A DNA stretch of 64,000 nucleotides, taken from positions 1 through 64,000 of the forward strand of contig JADZDP010000105.1 in assembly GCA_020850995.1 (NCBI GenBank), given 5' to 3'. The notes under the pieces are model-generated. The model was not told the origin of the DNA. It did not search any database and saw only the letters and a program-made list of their open reading frames with translations. Source of the stretch: Deltaproteobacteria bacterium (GTDB lineage Bacteria > Myxococcota > UBA727 > VGSZ01). Shown piece by piece: positions 1 to 8,607 of this stretch (positions are counted from its first letter, which is position 1; each line of letters opens with the position of its first letter). A program made the translations under genes and the position numbers.

Positions 1-17
1 CATCGCCTGCTGCGCGC

Positions 18-106
18 GAGCCGGTGGTGCGACGGCGGCGTCGCGTGCTCGGCACGTGGCTACGGCCACGCGCCTGCGCGTCTCCTTGCCCTCGCACCAC
101 CGGCTC
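18..106. repeat. Inverted repeat with nested hairpin
   Basis: A perfect 15-bp inverted repeat (GAGCCGGTGGTGCGA at 18-32 and its reverse complement at 92-106) encloses 59 bp. A second hairpin (CGTGGC / GCCACG around 55-70) nests inside. No reading frame of clear quality covers it. It could be a structured RNA, a read-through terminator for a gene to the left of the window, or a palindromic repeat element; the sequence does not decide. Confidence 0.55.
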
Positions 107-140
107 ACGCTCGCGACGGCGCTGCAAACGGATCAGCTCT

Positions 141-305
141 CTAGAGCTCGTTTCATAACCCCTCCCGTCGCGTGCATCGCGCCAAGCTTGCGATCACTGC
201 GTTGCTGCGGGCCGACCATCCGTCGAGGATGGCCGGCTCCTCGCGCCTTGTGCTCACCCGCCTGGCGCGCGCCCGCTCGGTCCGGGGTTCTGAAACGAGC
301 TCTAG
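141..305. mobile_element. MITE-like element with CTAG-bounded terminal inverted repeats
   Basis: Positions 141-162 and 284-305 are inverted repeats of 22 bp with one mismatch. The left arm reads CTAG (4 bp, 141-144) overlapping AGAGCTCGTTTCATAACCCC (143-162); the right arm is its complement with G for T at one site. The 121 bp between them carry no convincing gene. A palindromic CTAG at both outer ends fits insertion with TA or CTAG duplication, as known for IS630-like and some IS5-group elements, so this is probably a non-autonomous derivative. The right CTAG contains the TAG stop codon of plsB, so the insertion leaves that gene intact. No transposase is encoded here, and the family is inferred. 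Confidence 0.6.
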
Positions 306-2893
306 CGCCGCAAGCGCGCCGACTCGAGCAACGCGACGAGCTCCTCGATGACGGCGCGCTCCTTCACCTCGACAAGCGGGCCTTGCTCCTGACGGGTCAG
401 CGCACCAACGTCGACGAGCAGGGCCACCACGTTCTCGGCGTGCGCCTTCGAGGCAGACTCTGCGCACCAGAGCTGTCCCGTCAGCGCCGCCGCCTTGAGC
501 GCGTCGAGCATGCGCTGCACCAGCTGCTTCTCCGACGCGCGCCCGTCGGGCTCGGCCAGCGCCGTGCGCATGCACACCGGGTACGCCTCGAGGAAGCTGG
601 CGATGGCGCCGTGGGCGAAGCGCCGCGCGGCACGCGCGACGTCGGCGGTGGAGAGCACCAGCTGGTCGCCCTGCGCTGCGAGGATGCCGGCGGCGCCGGC
701 CGCCGCCACCGCGGCGTCGAACAGCTCGGGGAAGCTCGTGCCCGGCCTGAAGATGAACTCGATCTTGAGCGCACGCGAGAGCTGCAAGGCCACCTTCGCC
801 ACGTCGCGGCGTGACACGGGGGTGGCCGCGCGCGCGCCGCACGCGGCCAACGCGGCCGCGATGATGGTCTCGGGCACGATGTGGTGCAGGAGCTGGTTCT
901 TGAGCACCTCGAGGCGCAAGGCGGCGTCGACGGTGGCCTGCACGATGACCCGCTCGCCGACGCTGGTGCGCACCAACAAGCCGTCGCCCACCAGCCGATC
1001 GAGCGCCGCGCGCAGGTCGGTGTCGACGTCCCCATCGCCAAGGCCGGGCTCGAAGCGCACGGAGCCGGCCGGCTTGCGCAGCAAGTGCACGCGCAGCGCA
1101 GCGGCGGTCTGCAAGAGCATCGCCTCGTCCACGCCCTTTTGGCGCAGCCCCACGAGCGCCGCCGCGACCAGCGCCGTGGCGGTCACGATGCCGGCGCGGT
1201 TGATGCCATAAGCGATCTTGTGGCCGAGCGTCTGCACGGCGGCGCGGCGCGCGCGCTCGTCGATGCCGGCGTCGCGAGATACGCCACGCGAGCGCAGGTG
1301 CTCGGCCAGCGAGATGGGGTCGTCGAACGCGATGAAGACGTGACCGTAGCGACCGCCGAGCACGCCCGCGCTCTTGACCAAGGCCGTGGCCGACTCTCTC
1401 TCCTTCGCCTTCCCGTGCAGCTCCCCGGCGTAGGCACGCGCCTCGATGACGCGTTCGTAGGCGATGTGGCAGGGGATGAAGATGGCGTCGGGCTCCTTCG
1501 CGTCGAGGAACGCGTCTACCAGCATCGACAGCATGCCGAGCTTGGGTGGTAGGGCCTTGCCCGTGCGGCTGCGCGTCCCCTCGATGAAGAAGCCTTGCGA
1601 GAAGCCCTCGGTGAAGAGCTTCTTCACGTACGCGCGAAAGACCGCGACATAGAGCGGATCGCCCTTGAAGCTGCGCCGCAAGAAGTACGCCCCGCAGCGA
1701 CGAAACAGCGCCCCGAGCGGGAAGAAGTTCATGTTCTCGCCGGCGGCCAACAAGGGAGGCATCAGCCCGGCCTTGAGCAGCGCTTGGGCGAGCACCAAGG
1801 AGTCGATGTGGCTGCGGTGCGAGGGCACCAACACGATGGGCCCGCGCCGCGCCGCTAGCCGGATGCGCTCGATCTCGGCCGTGTCGACGTGGATGCCGTC
1901 GTAGATGCGGCGCCACACGGCGTCGAGCACCCGCGAGACCGCGCGGGTGACGTCGATATCGGGTCGCGCGGCGATCTCGTCGAGCAGCTTGCTGGCGCGC
2001 TTCTCGAGGAGCGCACGCGACAGGCCGGTCTCTGACGCCACGCCGTCGAGCCAGCGCGTGAGCGTGGCGTCGCGCAGCACCTCGAGCCGCAGGCGACCAT
2101 GGCTCTTGAGCGGCGGCCCGTGGATGACGCGCTCCACGCGCGCCAGGTGGTGCAGGATCGACCAGCGCACCTTCTTGGCGACGATCTCGCCGCTCGCGTC
2201 GGCGTTGCTGCGCACGACCTCGCGCAGGTCGATGGGCTCGCTGACCTCGAAGCGCGCGGCGTCTCCCGCGGCCATGACGCGCCCGAGCGCGCGCAACAGC
2301 CCCGGCTCCTCGACGGTGCCGAAGATGGCGTCGAGCGGCGTGGGATCGAAGCTCGAGGGCCGTTGCTTGAGCGCCAACAGGAGCGGCACCAGCAGGATCG
2401 GCCGATCCGCGGCGCGCTGCGCGCGCACCAGCGCCTCCACGAAGCGCGCGCGCGTGGCGCTTTTGCCCGACAGGAGCGTGATGGGCCGCCGCAAGAACAC
2501 CTCGGCGCACAGGCCGGCGCCCACGCACCGCTCCAACAGCCGCTCCTCGTGCGCCGCGCCATGGATGCCCGCCGCGAGCGCCGGCAGCACCCAGAAGGGC
2601 TGCAACGAAGCGACGTTGAGGCCGCCGACGTAGCGCGCGCGCGGCAAGCCATCGCGGGCCGCCACGCGGGCCAACGCCAGGTGCTCCACGGGGTTTCGGG
2701 CGCGGTGCACGTACACGATCACCGCGCCCTCGCGCTCGGCGCCACGCAGGCGCTCGGCGGCGGCGGCAGGGAAGGGGATGCGGTCGAGGAAGCGGCCGGC
2801 GAAGGCCGAGAGGAGCGGCCCCAGCCTGCGCGGCATGCCCCGGCCGGCGAGACCACGGATGCGGGTCGGCAGGGGTGCGAGGCTGTCCGCCAC
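302..2893 (-). CDS. plsB: Glycerol-3-phosphate O-acyltransferase, PlsB family
   Basis: An 863-residue protein of about the usual PlsB length (around 800). It should transfer an acyl group to the sn-1 position of glycerol-3-phosphate at the inner membrane, the first step of phospholipid synthesis. The acyltransferase block is clear: the catalytic HX4D motif HRSHID at residues 359-364, then ENMNFFPLG, then FIEGTRSRTGK, which belongs to the substrate-binding motif III. The long N-terminal region is Arg-rich and less conserved. The ATG start at 2893 leaves a 103-bp divergent gap to the next gene. Its TAG stop (302-304) lies inside the terminal CTAG of an inverted-repeat element. The family call is firm; use of acyl-CoA rather than acyl-ACP is by family analogy. 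Confidence 0.9.
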   Translation of the reverse strand: MADSLAPLPTRIRGLAGRGMPRRLGPLLSAFAGRFLDRIPFPAAAAERLRGAEREGAVIVYVHRARNPVEHLALARVAARDGLPRARYVGGLNVASLQPFWVLPALAAGIHGAAHEERLLERCVGAGLCAEVFLRRPITLLSGKSATRARFVEALVRAQRAADRPILLVPLLLALKQRPSSFDPTPLDAIFGTVEEPGLLRALGRVMAAGDAARFEVSEPIDLREVVRSNADASGEIVAKKVRWSILHHLARVERVIHGPPLKSHGRLRLEVLRDATLTRWLDGVASETGLSRALLEKRASKLLDEIAARPDIDVTRAVSRVLDAVWRRIYDGIHVDTAEIERIRLAARRGPIVLVPSHRSHIDSLVLAQALLKAGLMPPLLAAGENMNFFPLGALFRRCGAYFLRRSFKGDPLYVAVFRAYVKKLFTEGFSQGFFIEGTRSRTGKALPPKLGMLSMLVDAFLDAKEPDAIFIPCHIAYERVIEARAYAGELHGKAKERESATALVKSAGVLGGRYGHVFIAFDDPISLAEHLRSRGVSRDAGIDERARRAAVQTLGHKIAYGINRAGIVTATALVAAALVGLRQKGVDEAMLLQTAAALRVHLLRKPAGSVRFEPGLGDGDVDTDLRAALDRLVGDGLLVRTSVGERVIVQATVDAALRLEVLKNQLLHHIVPETIIAAALAACGARAATPVSRRDVAKVALQLSRALKIEFIFRPGTSFPELFDAAVAAAGAAGILAAQGDQLVLSTADVARAARRFAHGAIASFLEAYPVCMRTALAEPDGRASEKQLVQRMLDALKAAALTGQLWCAESASKAHAENVVALLVDVGALTRQEQGPLVEVKERAVIEELVALLESARLRR

Positions 2894-2956
2894 GCGCGCA
2901 CTCTACAGCGGGAACTCCCGAGCAGGCCGCGCGGTCGAACGACCGGTTCCGCACGA

Positions 2957-2976
2957 CGGTTCCATAGGTGGAACCG
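2957..2976. promoter_or_regulatory. Short palindrome in divergent promoter gap
   Basis: CGGTTCC (2957-2963) and GGAACCG (2970-2976) form a 7-bp palindrome with a 6-bp spacer between plsB and the gene starting at 2997. Another CGGTTCC lies at 2944-2950. This could be an operator for either gene, but it is short and unproven. Confidence 0.25.
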
Positions 2977-2996
2977 GAACGCTAAGGTGGCTCGGG

Positions 2997-3542
2997 ATGT
3001 CCAGTCGGGCTCTGGTTCTCGTCGCGCTCGCGCTCGCCTCGCCGGTGAGCGCCGAGGCCGGCCCGCAGGCGCCAGGGGCGCCCGCAGCGCCGGCGCGGAC
3101 CTTCCGCTGCGACGGCACCGACGGCTACTTCTTCGACGAGCTCAACAAGGCCGGCACCGTGGGCTACGGCGAGACCTGGGACGCCACCATCTGCAGCGAG
3201 GGCACCGCCGTGTACGCCGAGGGCGACCGCCGGCACCGCGAGCTCAGGCGCACCCGCCGCCCCGTGTCGGCAGACGAGCAGGCGCTCGCCATGGTGGTGC
3301 CGCTCTCGGTCGGCGGTGGGCTCGCCGCCATCGTGGGCGCGGCCGCGCTGCTCGGTGCGTTCACGCGCCTGCGCCGGCGCATAGTGCTCGAGGCGCCGTG
3401 CCCTCATTGCTCGGCACCGCTGCCCGTGGAGGCTGGCGAGGGCGACACGCAGTTGTTCTGTCCCATGTGCGGCGTCGCCTGCGCCATCGTTGTGCAGGGG
3501 CGCGGCCGTGCGGCCACCGCGCGCGCGAGCCCGCTCCGCTGA
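2997..3542 (+). CDS. Secreted-domain/TM/zinc-ribbon protein, copy 1
   Basis: A 181-residue protein of unknown function. An N-terminal signal peptide (residues 1 to about 20, ending near VSAEAG) leads into a short extracytoplasmic region with two Cys (FRCDG, ATICSEG). A single membrane helix follows (about 101-123, AMVVPLSVGGGLAAIVGAAA). Then comes an Arg-rich stop-transfer and a cytoplasmic CPHC-x(n)-CPMC zinc ribbon. The ATG at 2997 is chosen because it starts the signal peptide and has AAGGTGG seven bases upstream; the frame stays open further upstream but without such features. The same architecture recurs in the next gene, which follows closely on the same strand, suggesting a paralogous pair acting together at the membrane. 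Confidence 0.7.
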   Translation: MSSRALVLVALALASPVSAEAGPQAPGAPAAPARTFRCDGTDGYFFDELNKAGTVGYGETWDATICSEGTAVYAEGDRRHRELRRTRRPVSADEQALAMVVPLSVGGGLAAIVGAAALLGAFTRLRRRIVLEAPCPHCSAPLPVEAGEGDTQLFCPMCGVACAIVVQGRGRAATARASPLR

Positions 3543-3566
3543 GTGCGCGTGCCAAGGAGGTCGACG

Positions 3567-4706
3567 GTGTCGCGTCTGCTTTGGCTCGTCGTGCTCTCAT
3601 TTGCCGCGCGCGGGGCTGCGGCGGAGCCGCCGCCGCCCGTCGCACCGCCTCCGCCCGCCGAGGGCGCCCCCAAGGTGTCGAGCGGCCCAAAGAAGAGCCC
3701 GCGGGTGCTCTGTGGCTGCCCCAGCGCCCGCTTCTTGGAGCGGGTGGCCACCGGCGGCTCGGTGGCGGCGTGGCTGCACGACGGCGCCCATGTCGATGCC
3801 TTCGTGCGCGACGTCGAGCGGCCCGATCGCCTGGTGGCCGCCACCGAGTCCCCGAGCGTGGAGGAGCTGCCAACCGGCGGGGTCGCGCCTCCCTCGCAGA
3901 GCCGGCTGGTACGCGTGCGCGCCCCTGAGGGGTTCGGCGGCTTTCTCGGCATCCTGCGGCCAAAGGAGACGGTGCCCAAGGACGTCCTCGACCTGCAGAA
4001 GGGCGCGCCCGCGCCCACCACGGCGCCGCCGACGCCGCGCTTGCGCGCGCTGTGGCTCAAGCCCCTCGAGGAGCGCGAGCGCCCTGGCTGTGGCGCGTAC
4101 CTCACGCAGCAGGTGGCCTGGGAGCTCGTCGACGGCAGCCCCGATCTTGCGGCGCTCCTGGTGCGCGACGTGGCCGCCAACGTGAGCGCGCTGGTGGACG
4201 TGCGCTATAGCGGCGTGTACGGCGTGGGCCGCATCGCCGTGTGCGAGCAGGGACTGCCGCTCGCCCCGGGTACCCCGGTGACCCTCGAGGTGCGGCCCGT
4301 GTCGGGCGCGCTCGTGGTGGGCGAGGCTTGGACCTTCAGCTCCGACGGGGCGGGCGTGCTGACGCCGGCGCGCGTGGCCGTGCCGCCCGAGGCCGATCAC
4401 GACCGCATCGAGGATCCCTTCCCCGTGCCCGGCGCCGACGACGATAGTGCGCCCACCTTCAAGATGATCTCGGTGGCCGTCATGGGCGTGGCGGTGAGCG
4501 GCGCCGCCGCCGCGGCGCTGTTTGCCTGGGTCATCATTCCGTTGCGCCGCCGCCGCCTGAAGGACGTGCGCTGCACGGCGTGCGGCAAGGAGATCCCCGT
4601 CGACACCCTCGACGACAAGACCGACGGCTTCTTCTGCCCCTCCTGTGGCGCAGCGGGCTTCTGGAAGGGCAAGCAGGGCAGCGAGGTGGGCGTCCACAAG
4701 CTCTGA
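3567..4706 (+). CDS. Secreted-domain/TM/zinc-ribbon protein, copy 2
   Basis: A 379-residue protein of unknown function, built like the gene before it. It has a signal peptide (VSRLLWLVVLSFAARGAAAE), a Pro-rich stretch and about 270 residues outside the membrane. One membrane helix follows (MISVAVMGVAVSGAAAAALF), then RRRR, then a CTAC...CPSC zinc ribbon on the cytoplasmic side. The GTG at 3567 is preferred over the GTG at 3543 because AAGGAGG at 3554-3560 sits six bases before it. The gap to the upstream gene is 24 bp, so the two are likely co-transcribed. The extracytoplasmic part has scattered Cys but matches no family I recognise. Confidence 0.7.
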   Translation: MSRLLWLVVLSFAARGAAAEPPPPVAPPPPAEGAPKVSSGPKKSPRVLCGCPSARFLERVATGGSVAAWLHDGAHVDAFVRDVERPDRLVAATESPSVEELPTGGVAPPSQSRLVRVRAPEGFGGFLGILRPKETVPKDVLDLQKGAPAPTTAPPTPRLRALWLKPLEERERPGCGAYLTQQVAWELVDGSPDLAALLVRDVAANVSALVDVRYSGVYGVGRIAVCEQGLPLAPGTPVTLEVRPVSGALVVGEAWTFSSDGAGVLTPARVAVPPEADHDRIEDPFPVPGADDDSAPTFKMISVAVMGVAVSGAAAAALFAWVIIPLRRRRLKDVRCTACGKEIPVDTLDDKTDGFFCPSCGAAGFWKGKQGSEVGVHKL

Positions 4707-4944
4707 TCCTCCCGGCGGGGATCCCTTGCCTAACCCCTGAGCTCACTTGCATCTGCACCGCTTCGCTTGGCCCTGGCAGCGTTCCTTGCGTCACGCCCTC
4801 GCCACGCACCCCGAGGTGCTCAGCGGCGGTGCCCCCGGGGCCCCGGGAACGCCCTTGCGCCGGGCTCGATCGCTGCGGCGGCTCCCCACTCTCGGGCACG
4901 AGCAAACGGTTTCGGCGCGCACAGCGGCGCGCTATGCGCCTGCC
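4707..4944. other. Intergenic region before dut
   Basis: This 238-bp stretch holds no gene I can support. Just after the preceding stop there is a small imperfect hairpin (GATCC...GGATC around 4706-4724) that could be a weak terminator. The dut reading frame stays open upstream of 4945, but the sequence there does not look like dUTPase. Confidence 0.4.
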
Positions 4945-5418
4945 ATGTCGCACCCACCGCTCATGGTCCAGTTCGTCGATGAAGCCGCGCGCCAGGGCGA
5001 TCGAGCGGCGATGGATCTCCTGCAGCCGCGCCACCAGAGCGCCGACGCCGCCGGCCTCGACCTGGTGGCCGCCAACAGCGAGCCCATGCTGTTGCCGCCG
5101 GGCGGGCGCGCGCTGGTGCCCACCGGCGTCGCCATCGCCATCCCCCGGGGCTACGAGGGCCAGGTGCGCCCGCGTTCGGGCCTGGCGTGGAAGCACGGGG
5201 TCACCTGCCTCAACTCTCCGGGCACCATCGACGCCGACTATCGCGGCGAGGTCAAGGTCATCCTCGCCAACATGGGCGCTGAGCCCTTCACGGTGTCGCG
5301 CGGTATGCGGGTCGCGCAGCTCGTCATCGCGCCCGTGGCCCGGCTGGGGCTCGAATTGGTGGCCGAGCTGCCGGCGACCGAGAGGCAGGCCGGCGGCTTC
5401 GGCTCCACTGGTCAGTAG
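4945..5418 (+). CDS. dut: Deoxyuridine 5'-triphosphate nucleotidohydrolase (dUTPase)
   Basis: A 157-residue trimeric-type dUTPase, which hydrolyses dUTP to dUMP and pyrophosphate, keeping uracil out of DNA and supplying dUMP for thymidylate. All five family motifs are visible in order: AGLDL, RPRSGLA, the catalytic stretch [11 protein letters not shown], a motif 4 region with RVAQLVI, and the glycine-rich C-terminal GGFGSTG that closes over the nucleotide. The ATG at 4945 gives the usual family length; no strong Shine-Dalgarno sequence is visible. It stands alone between the zinc-ribbon pair and the kinase-like gene. Confidence 0.93.
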   Translation: MSHPPLMVQFVDEAARQGDRAAMDLLQPRHQSADAAGLDLVAANSEPMLLPPGGRALVPTGVAIAIPRGYEGQVRPRSGLAWKHGVTCLNSPGTIDADYRGEVKVILANMGAEPFTVSRGMRVAQLVIAPVARLGLELVAELPATERQAGGFGSTGQ

Positions 5419-5562
5419 CCCAACCCGGCGCGGCCCTGACCGGCGCCCGGCAGCCCTTGGGCGGTGAGATACGGCACGCTCTGCCCCGCCGCCGACCTCG
5501 CTTGGCCGTTCACGTCCGCAAGCAACCTGCTAGAACGCGCCATCCCTCGGGGGACCCCCGCT

Positions 5563-8535
5563 TTGCTCTGTTTCCGCTGTGGCTCGTACAACCCAGAGAA
5601 CGCGCAGAAATGCAGCGTGTGTGGGCAGGGCTTCGTCGATGAAGCGGGCAAGGCCATCGGTCCACCGCGCCGGCCCTCGCAGACCGCGCAGCCGGCCAGC
5701 ATCTTCGTGCCCGGGGAGATGGTCGCGGGGCGTTACAAGATCGCCGAGCTCTTGGGGCAGGGCGGCGTGGGCGCGGTCTACCGCGCCCGTGACCTCGAGA
5801 TCGACGTCGACGTCGCGCTCAAGGCCATCACGGCCAACCTGCTGCAAACCGACGAGGAGCAGAAGAACTTCAGCAAGCAGATCAAGGCCGCGCGCAAGCT
5901 GCAGCACCCGAACATCGTGCGCATCTACGACGAGGGCCACGAGGGCAACCGCCGCTTCTTCACCATGAAGCTCCTCGAGGGGCTCACGCTGCGCAAGATC
6001 ATCCGCCTGCGCCACGAGAAGGGACAGCCCTTCTCGGCCGAGGAGCTGGTGCCGATCTTCCACCAGCTCGCGGCGGCGCTCGACTACGCGCACAAGACCA
6101 CCTGGCACGGCGATCTGCGCCCCGAGAACGTCGTCGTCCTGCCCGACCTCCTCAAGATCACCGACTTCCACCTGCTCAAGGCGCTGCCGCTCAAGCCCTT
6201 CCTCGGCATCGCCAAGACCAAGACCAAGGCCTTCCCCTACATCGCACCCGAGCTGCGCGTCGAGGCGCAGCACATCGACGGGCGCGTCGACGTCTACGCG
6301 CTCGGCGTCATCCTGTGCGAGATGCTCACGGGCCTCGTGTTCGAGGGTCACTACACGCGCGCGCTCACGGCGGCGCTCGAGCAGCTGCCCACGCGGCTCG
6401 ACGGCTTGGTGCGCAAGGCGATGTCGGAGCACCCCGACGGCCGCTTCGCTCGCGCCACCGACATGGCCCGCGAGCTCGAGGCGGCCTTGGGCGCGCTCAC
6501 CGGGCCGCTGCCGCCGCCCGTGCGGCTGCCGGCGGCGCCCGGCGTGCCGACGCCCGCGGCCGTGCCGGCCTTTCCCGTGCCTCCTGCAACCGGACGCCCG
6601 CCGCCGCCGCCGCCCGAGACGGGGCCGTCCTTCGATGCCTACCCGGGGGGTCTTGCCCCTGGCGCCTCGTCGGCCGAGCCCTCTGAGCCGCCGCGCGAGC
6701 CCTCCGACATCGTCGAGATCGGGCAGAGCCAGGTGGTGCTTCTCGACGGCTCGTCGACCCAGCCGCCGCCGGCGCCGCCCACCAACCCGACCTCCGGTGA
6801 GCTGGCCGAGGCCGCCGTGCGCCTGATGGCGGTGTCGAGCAGCAACCCCGAGGACACGCTCGATGAGGCCCCCGGCACCTCCGACCTCGACACCGCGCCG
6901 CGCGGCGCGCCGGTGCCCAAGGAGATCGTCGTGGGCCCGGCGGCGCGCTCGTCCGACGGCCGCGTCGTCGATGGGCAGGGGCGGCCGCGGCGGCCCGAGG
7001 CCCTGGTGGAGGCGCTCTACTCCGACGAGCGCGACGCAGCGCTGATCCCGCCGCCCTTGCCCGACCTGCCCGACCAGGGCGGCACCCTCGAGAAGCGCGT
7101 GGTGCTGTCCGGCGACGACGAGGACAGCGACGAGGACACGGCGGAGCGACGCGCCATGTCGGCGCCGGCTGCGTTGCCCTCGTCGACGAGCGGCGACCGC
7201 AGCCGGCCCGCGCCCGACAGCGAAATTCACGACGCGGTCACGGCGCTCAAGTCGCACCCAGAAGAGCTGATGGACGAGGCGCCGCGGGCCGCGCTGGCCA
7301 CCGAGCGCGCGCGCTCGCAGGAGGCGTCGGCGAGCCGCCCGCGTCCCGCGGTCGCCGGCGCTCCGGCGACGGCGCAGCCAGAGCCGCCACCCATTCAAGA
7401 CGACGACAGCCTCAAGGACACCCTCTCCGCCGACGTGCTGCGCGCCGCGCGCGAGCGCAGCTCGCCGAGCCTGCACGCGAGCGAGCCGCTGGCGCCGCCT
7501 GTGGTGGCGCCGCCCCCGGTCCTGCGCCCGGTGTTGCCGCCGGTGCGCTCTCGCACGGGCCCAAGCCCCCTGGTGGCAGCACTGGGCATCGCGGGCGTGG
7601 TCATCGGCATCGTCGTCATCGGCAAGATCGTGACGCAGCGCCCCAAGGACGGCGACGACCGCGCCTTGGTGCTGCCGGGCATGCCCGACGACGAGCCGGC
7701 GCCACCTATCGCGGTCGCAAACGACGCCGGCGTGGTCGCGCCGCTCGACGCCGGCGACGGCGCCCTGGCGCTCATCCCCGTCGTGCCGCCGCTCCTGCCG
7801 CCAAAGCCCGAGCTGAAGCCCGAGCTGAAGCCCGAGCTGAAGCCCGAGCTGAAGCCCGAGCTGAAGCCCGAGCTGAAGCCCGAGCTGAAGCCCGAGCTGA
7901 AGCCCGAGCTGCCCCCGCCCGACGCGCCCAAGCCCGATGCAACCGTGGCGCTCGCGGAGCTGAGCTGCCCGCGCGGCATGGCGCTGGTGCCTCCCGGGAA
8001 GTTCAGCTTCGGGTCCACCACGGCGGACCCCATGCGCAACTACGGGGAGCTCGACGCCAGCGGCGTCGAGCTCGGCGCATATTGCATCGACTACTACGAG
8101 CAGCCGAACGGCAAAGACGCCCTGCCCACCACGGGCGTCTCGTGGCAGGCGGCCAAGAACGCATGCGAGCAAGTGGGCCGCCGCCTGTGCAGCGAGCGCG
8201 AATGGGAGCGGGCCTGCAAGGGTCCGGGCTCGTCGCGCTTCCCCTACGGCGACCTGTACGACGCCGAGGTGTGCAACACCGAGGACGCCGACGGCAAGGC
8301 GCGCCCGCTGGCGCAAGCGAGCGCGTTCAAGAAGTGCCGCAGCGGCTTCAAGGTCTTCATGCTCGCCGGCAACGCGGAGGAGTGGGTCGCGGATGCCGCG
8401 GGCGGCCAGCGCGTCGCCAAGGGCGGGGCAGCCGACCGGCCGGATTTCGCGTCGCGCTGCTCAGCCAGGCGCACCCTTGGCTCCCGCACCAGCGCGTCAA
8501 CGCTCGGCTTCCGCTGCTGCGCCGACCCCCGGTAG
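5563..8535 (+). CDS. Ser/Thr kinase-like protein with C-terminal FGE/SUMF1-like domain
   Basis: About 990 residues with several domains. An N-terminal zinc ribbon (CFRCG...CSVCG) starts right at a TTG at 5563, with CGGGGGA upstream; a GTG at 5464 is the alternative start. A Hanks-type kinase fold follows: glycine loop GQGGVGAV (from residue 65), VALK Lys87 and an APEL motif. The catalytic loop reads HGDLRPEN (182-189) instead of HRDLKPEN, and the DFG triad is DFH (201-203), so magnesium binding and activity are doubtful. A long Pro-rich acidic linker, one membrane helix (about 667-690) and nine KPEL repeats (748-783) lead to a formylglycine-generating-enzyme-like domain (about 803-990, ending LGFRCC). 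The last domain would be outside the membrane. Signal-transducing or substrate-binding roles are inferred. Confidence 0.82.
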   Translation: MLCFRCGSYNPENAQKCSVCGQGFVDEAGKAIGPPRRPSQTAQPASIFVPGEMVAGRYKIAELLGQGGVGAVYRARDLEIDVDVALKAITANLLQTDEEQKNFSKQIKAARKLQHPNIVRIYDEGHEGNRRFFTMKLLEGLTLRKIIRLRHEKGQPFSAEELVPIFHQLAAALDYAHKTTWHGDLRPENVVVLPDLLKITDFHLLKALPLKPFLGIAKTKTKAFPYIAPELRVEAQHIDGRVDVYALGVILCEMLTGLVFEGHYTRALTAALEQLPTRLDGLVRKAMSEHPDGRFARATDMARELEAALGALTGPLPPPVRLPAAPGVPTPAAVPAFPVPPATGRPPPPPPETGPSFDAYPGGLAPGASSAEPSEPPREPSDIVEIGQSQVVLLDGSSTQPPPAPPTNPTSGELAEAAVRLMAVSSSNPEDTLDEAPGTSDLDTAPRGAPVPKEIVVGPAARSSDGRVVDGQGRPRRPEALVEALYSDERDAALIPPPLPDLPDQGGTLEKRVVLSGDDEDSDEDTAERRAMSAPAALPSSTSGDRSRPAPDSEIHDAVTALKSHPEELMDEAPRAALATERARSQEASASRPRPAVAGAPATAQPEPPPIQDDDSLKDTLSADVLRAARERSSPSLHASEPLAPPVVAPPPVLRPVLPPVRSRTGPSPLVAALGIAGVVIGIVVIGKIVTQRPKDGDDRALVLPGMPDDEPAPPIAVANDAGVVAPLDAGDGALALIPVVPPLLPPKPELKPELKPELKPELKPELKPELKPELKPELKPELPPPDAPKPDATVALAELSCPRGMALVPPGKFSFGSTTADPMRNYGELDASGVELGAYCIDYYEQPNGKDALPTTGVSWQAAKNACEQVGRRLCSEREWERACKGPGSSRFPYGDLYDAEVCNTEDADGKARPLAQASAFKKCRSGFKVFMLAGNAEEWVADAAGGQRVAKGGAADRPDFASRCSARRTLGSRTSASTLGFRCCADPR
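7804..7911 (+). repeat. Nine perfect 12-bp tandem repeats encoding KPEL
   Basis: AAGCCCGAGCTG is repeated nine times without a mismatch, adding nine KPEL units between the membrane helix and the FGE-like domain. Identity at every third base points to recent in-frame expansion. Copy number could vary between strains without breaking the frame, changing the spacer length of the extracytoplasmic domain. Confidence 0.95.
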
Positions 8536-8607
8536 GTCGTCCCACCAAGGGTCAGAAACGAGCGCGGCGGCGCCGCTTCGCGTTACAACCAAGCGACCGG
8601 AGCGTGC

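Noticed and set aside
153..2954. 933-codon minus-strand frame overlapping plsB
   Set aside because: It is in another frame of the same strand; the acyltransferase motifs are all in the 302-2893 frame.
7804..7911. Tandem repeats considered as a CRISPR array
   Set aside because: Units are 12 bp, directly adjacent, without spacers, and encode KPEL in frame.
5563..8535. Kinase-like gene as a pseudogene
   Set aside because: The frame is intact over 990 residues, with later domains complete; only two motifs are changed.
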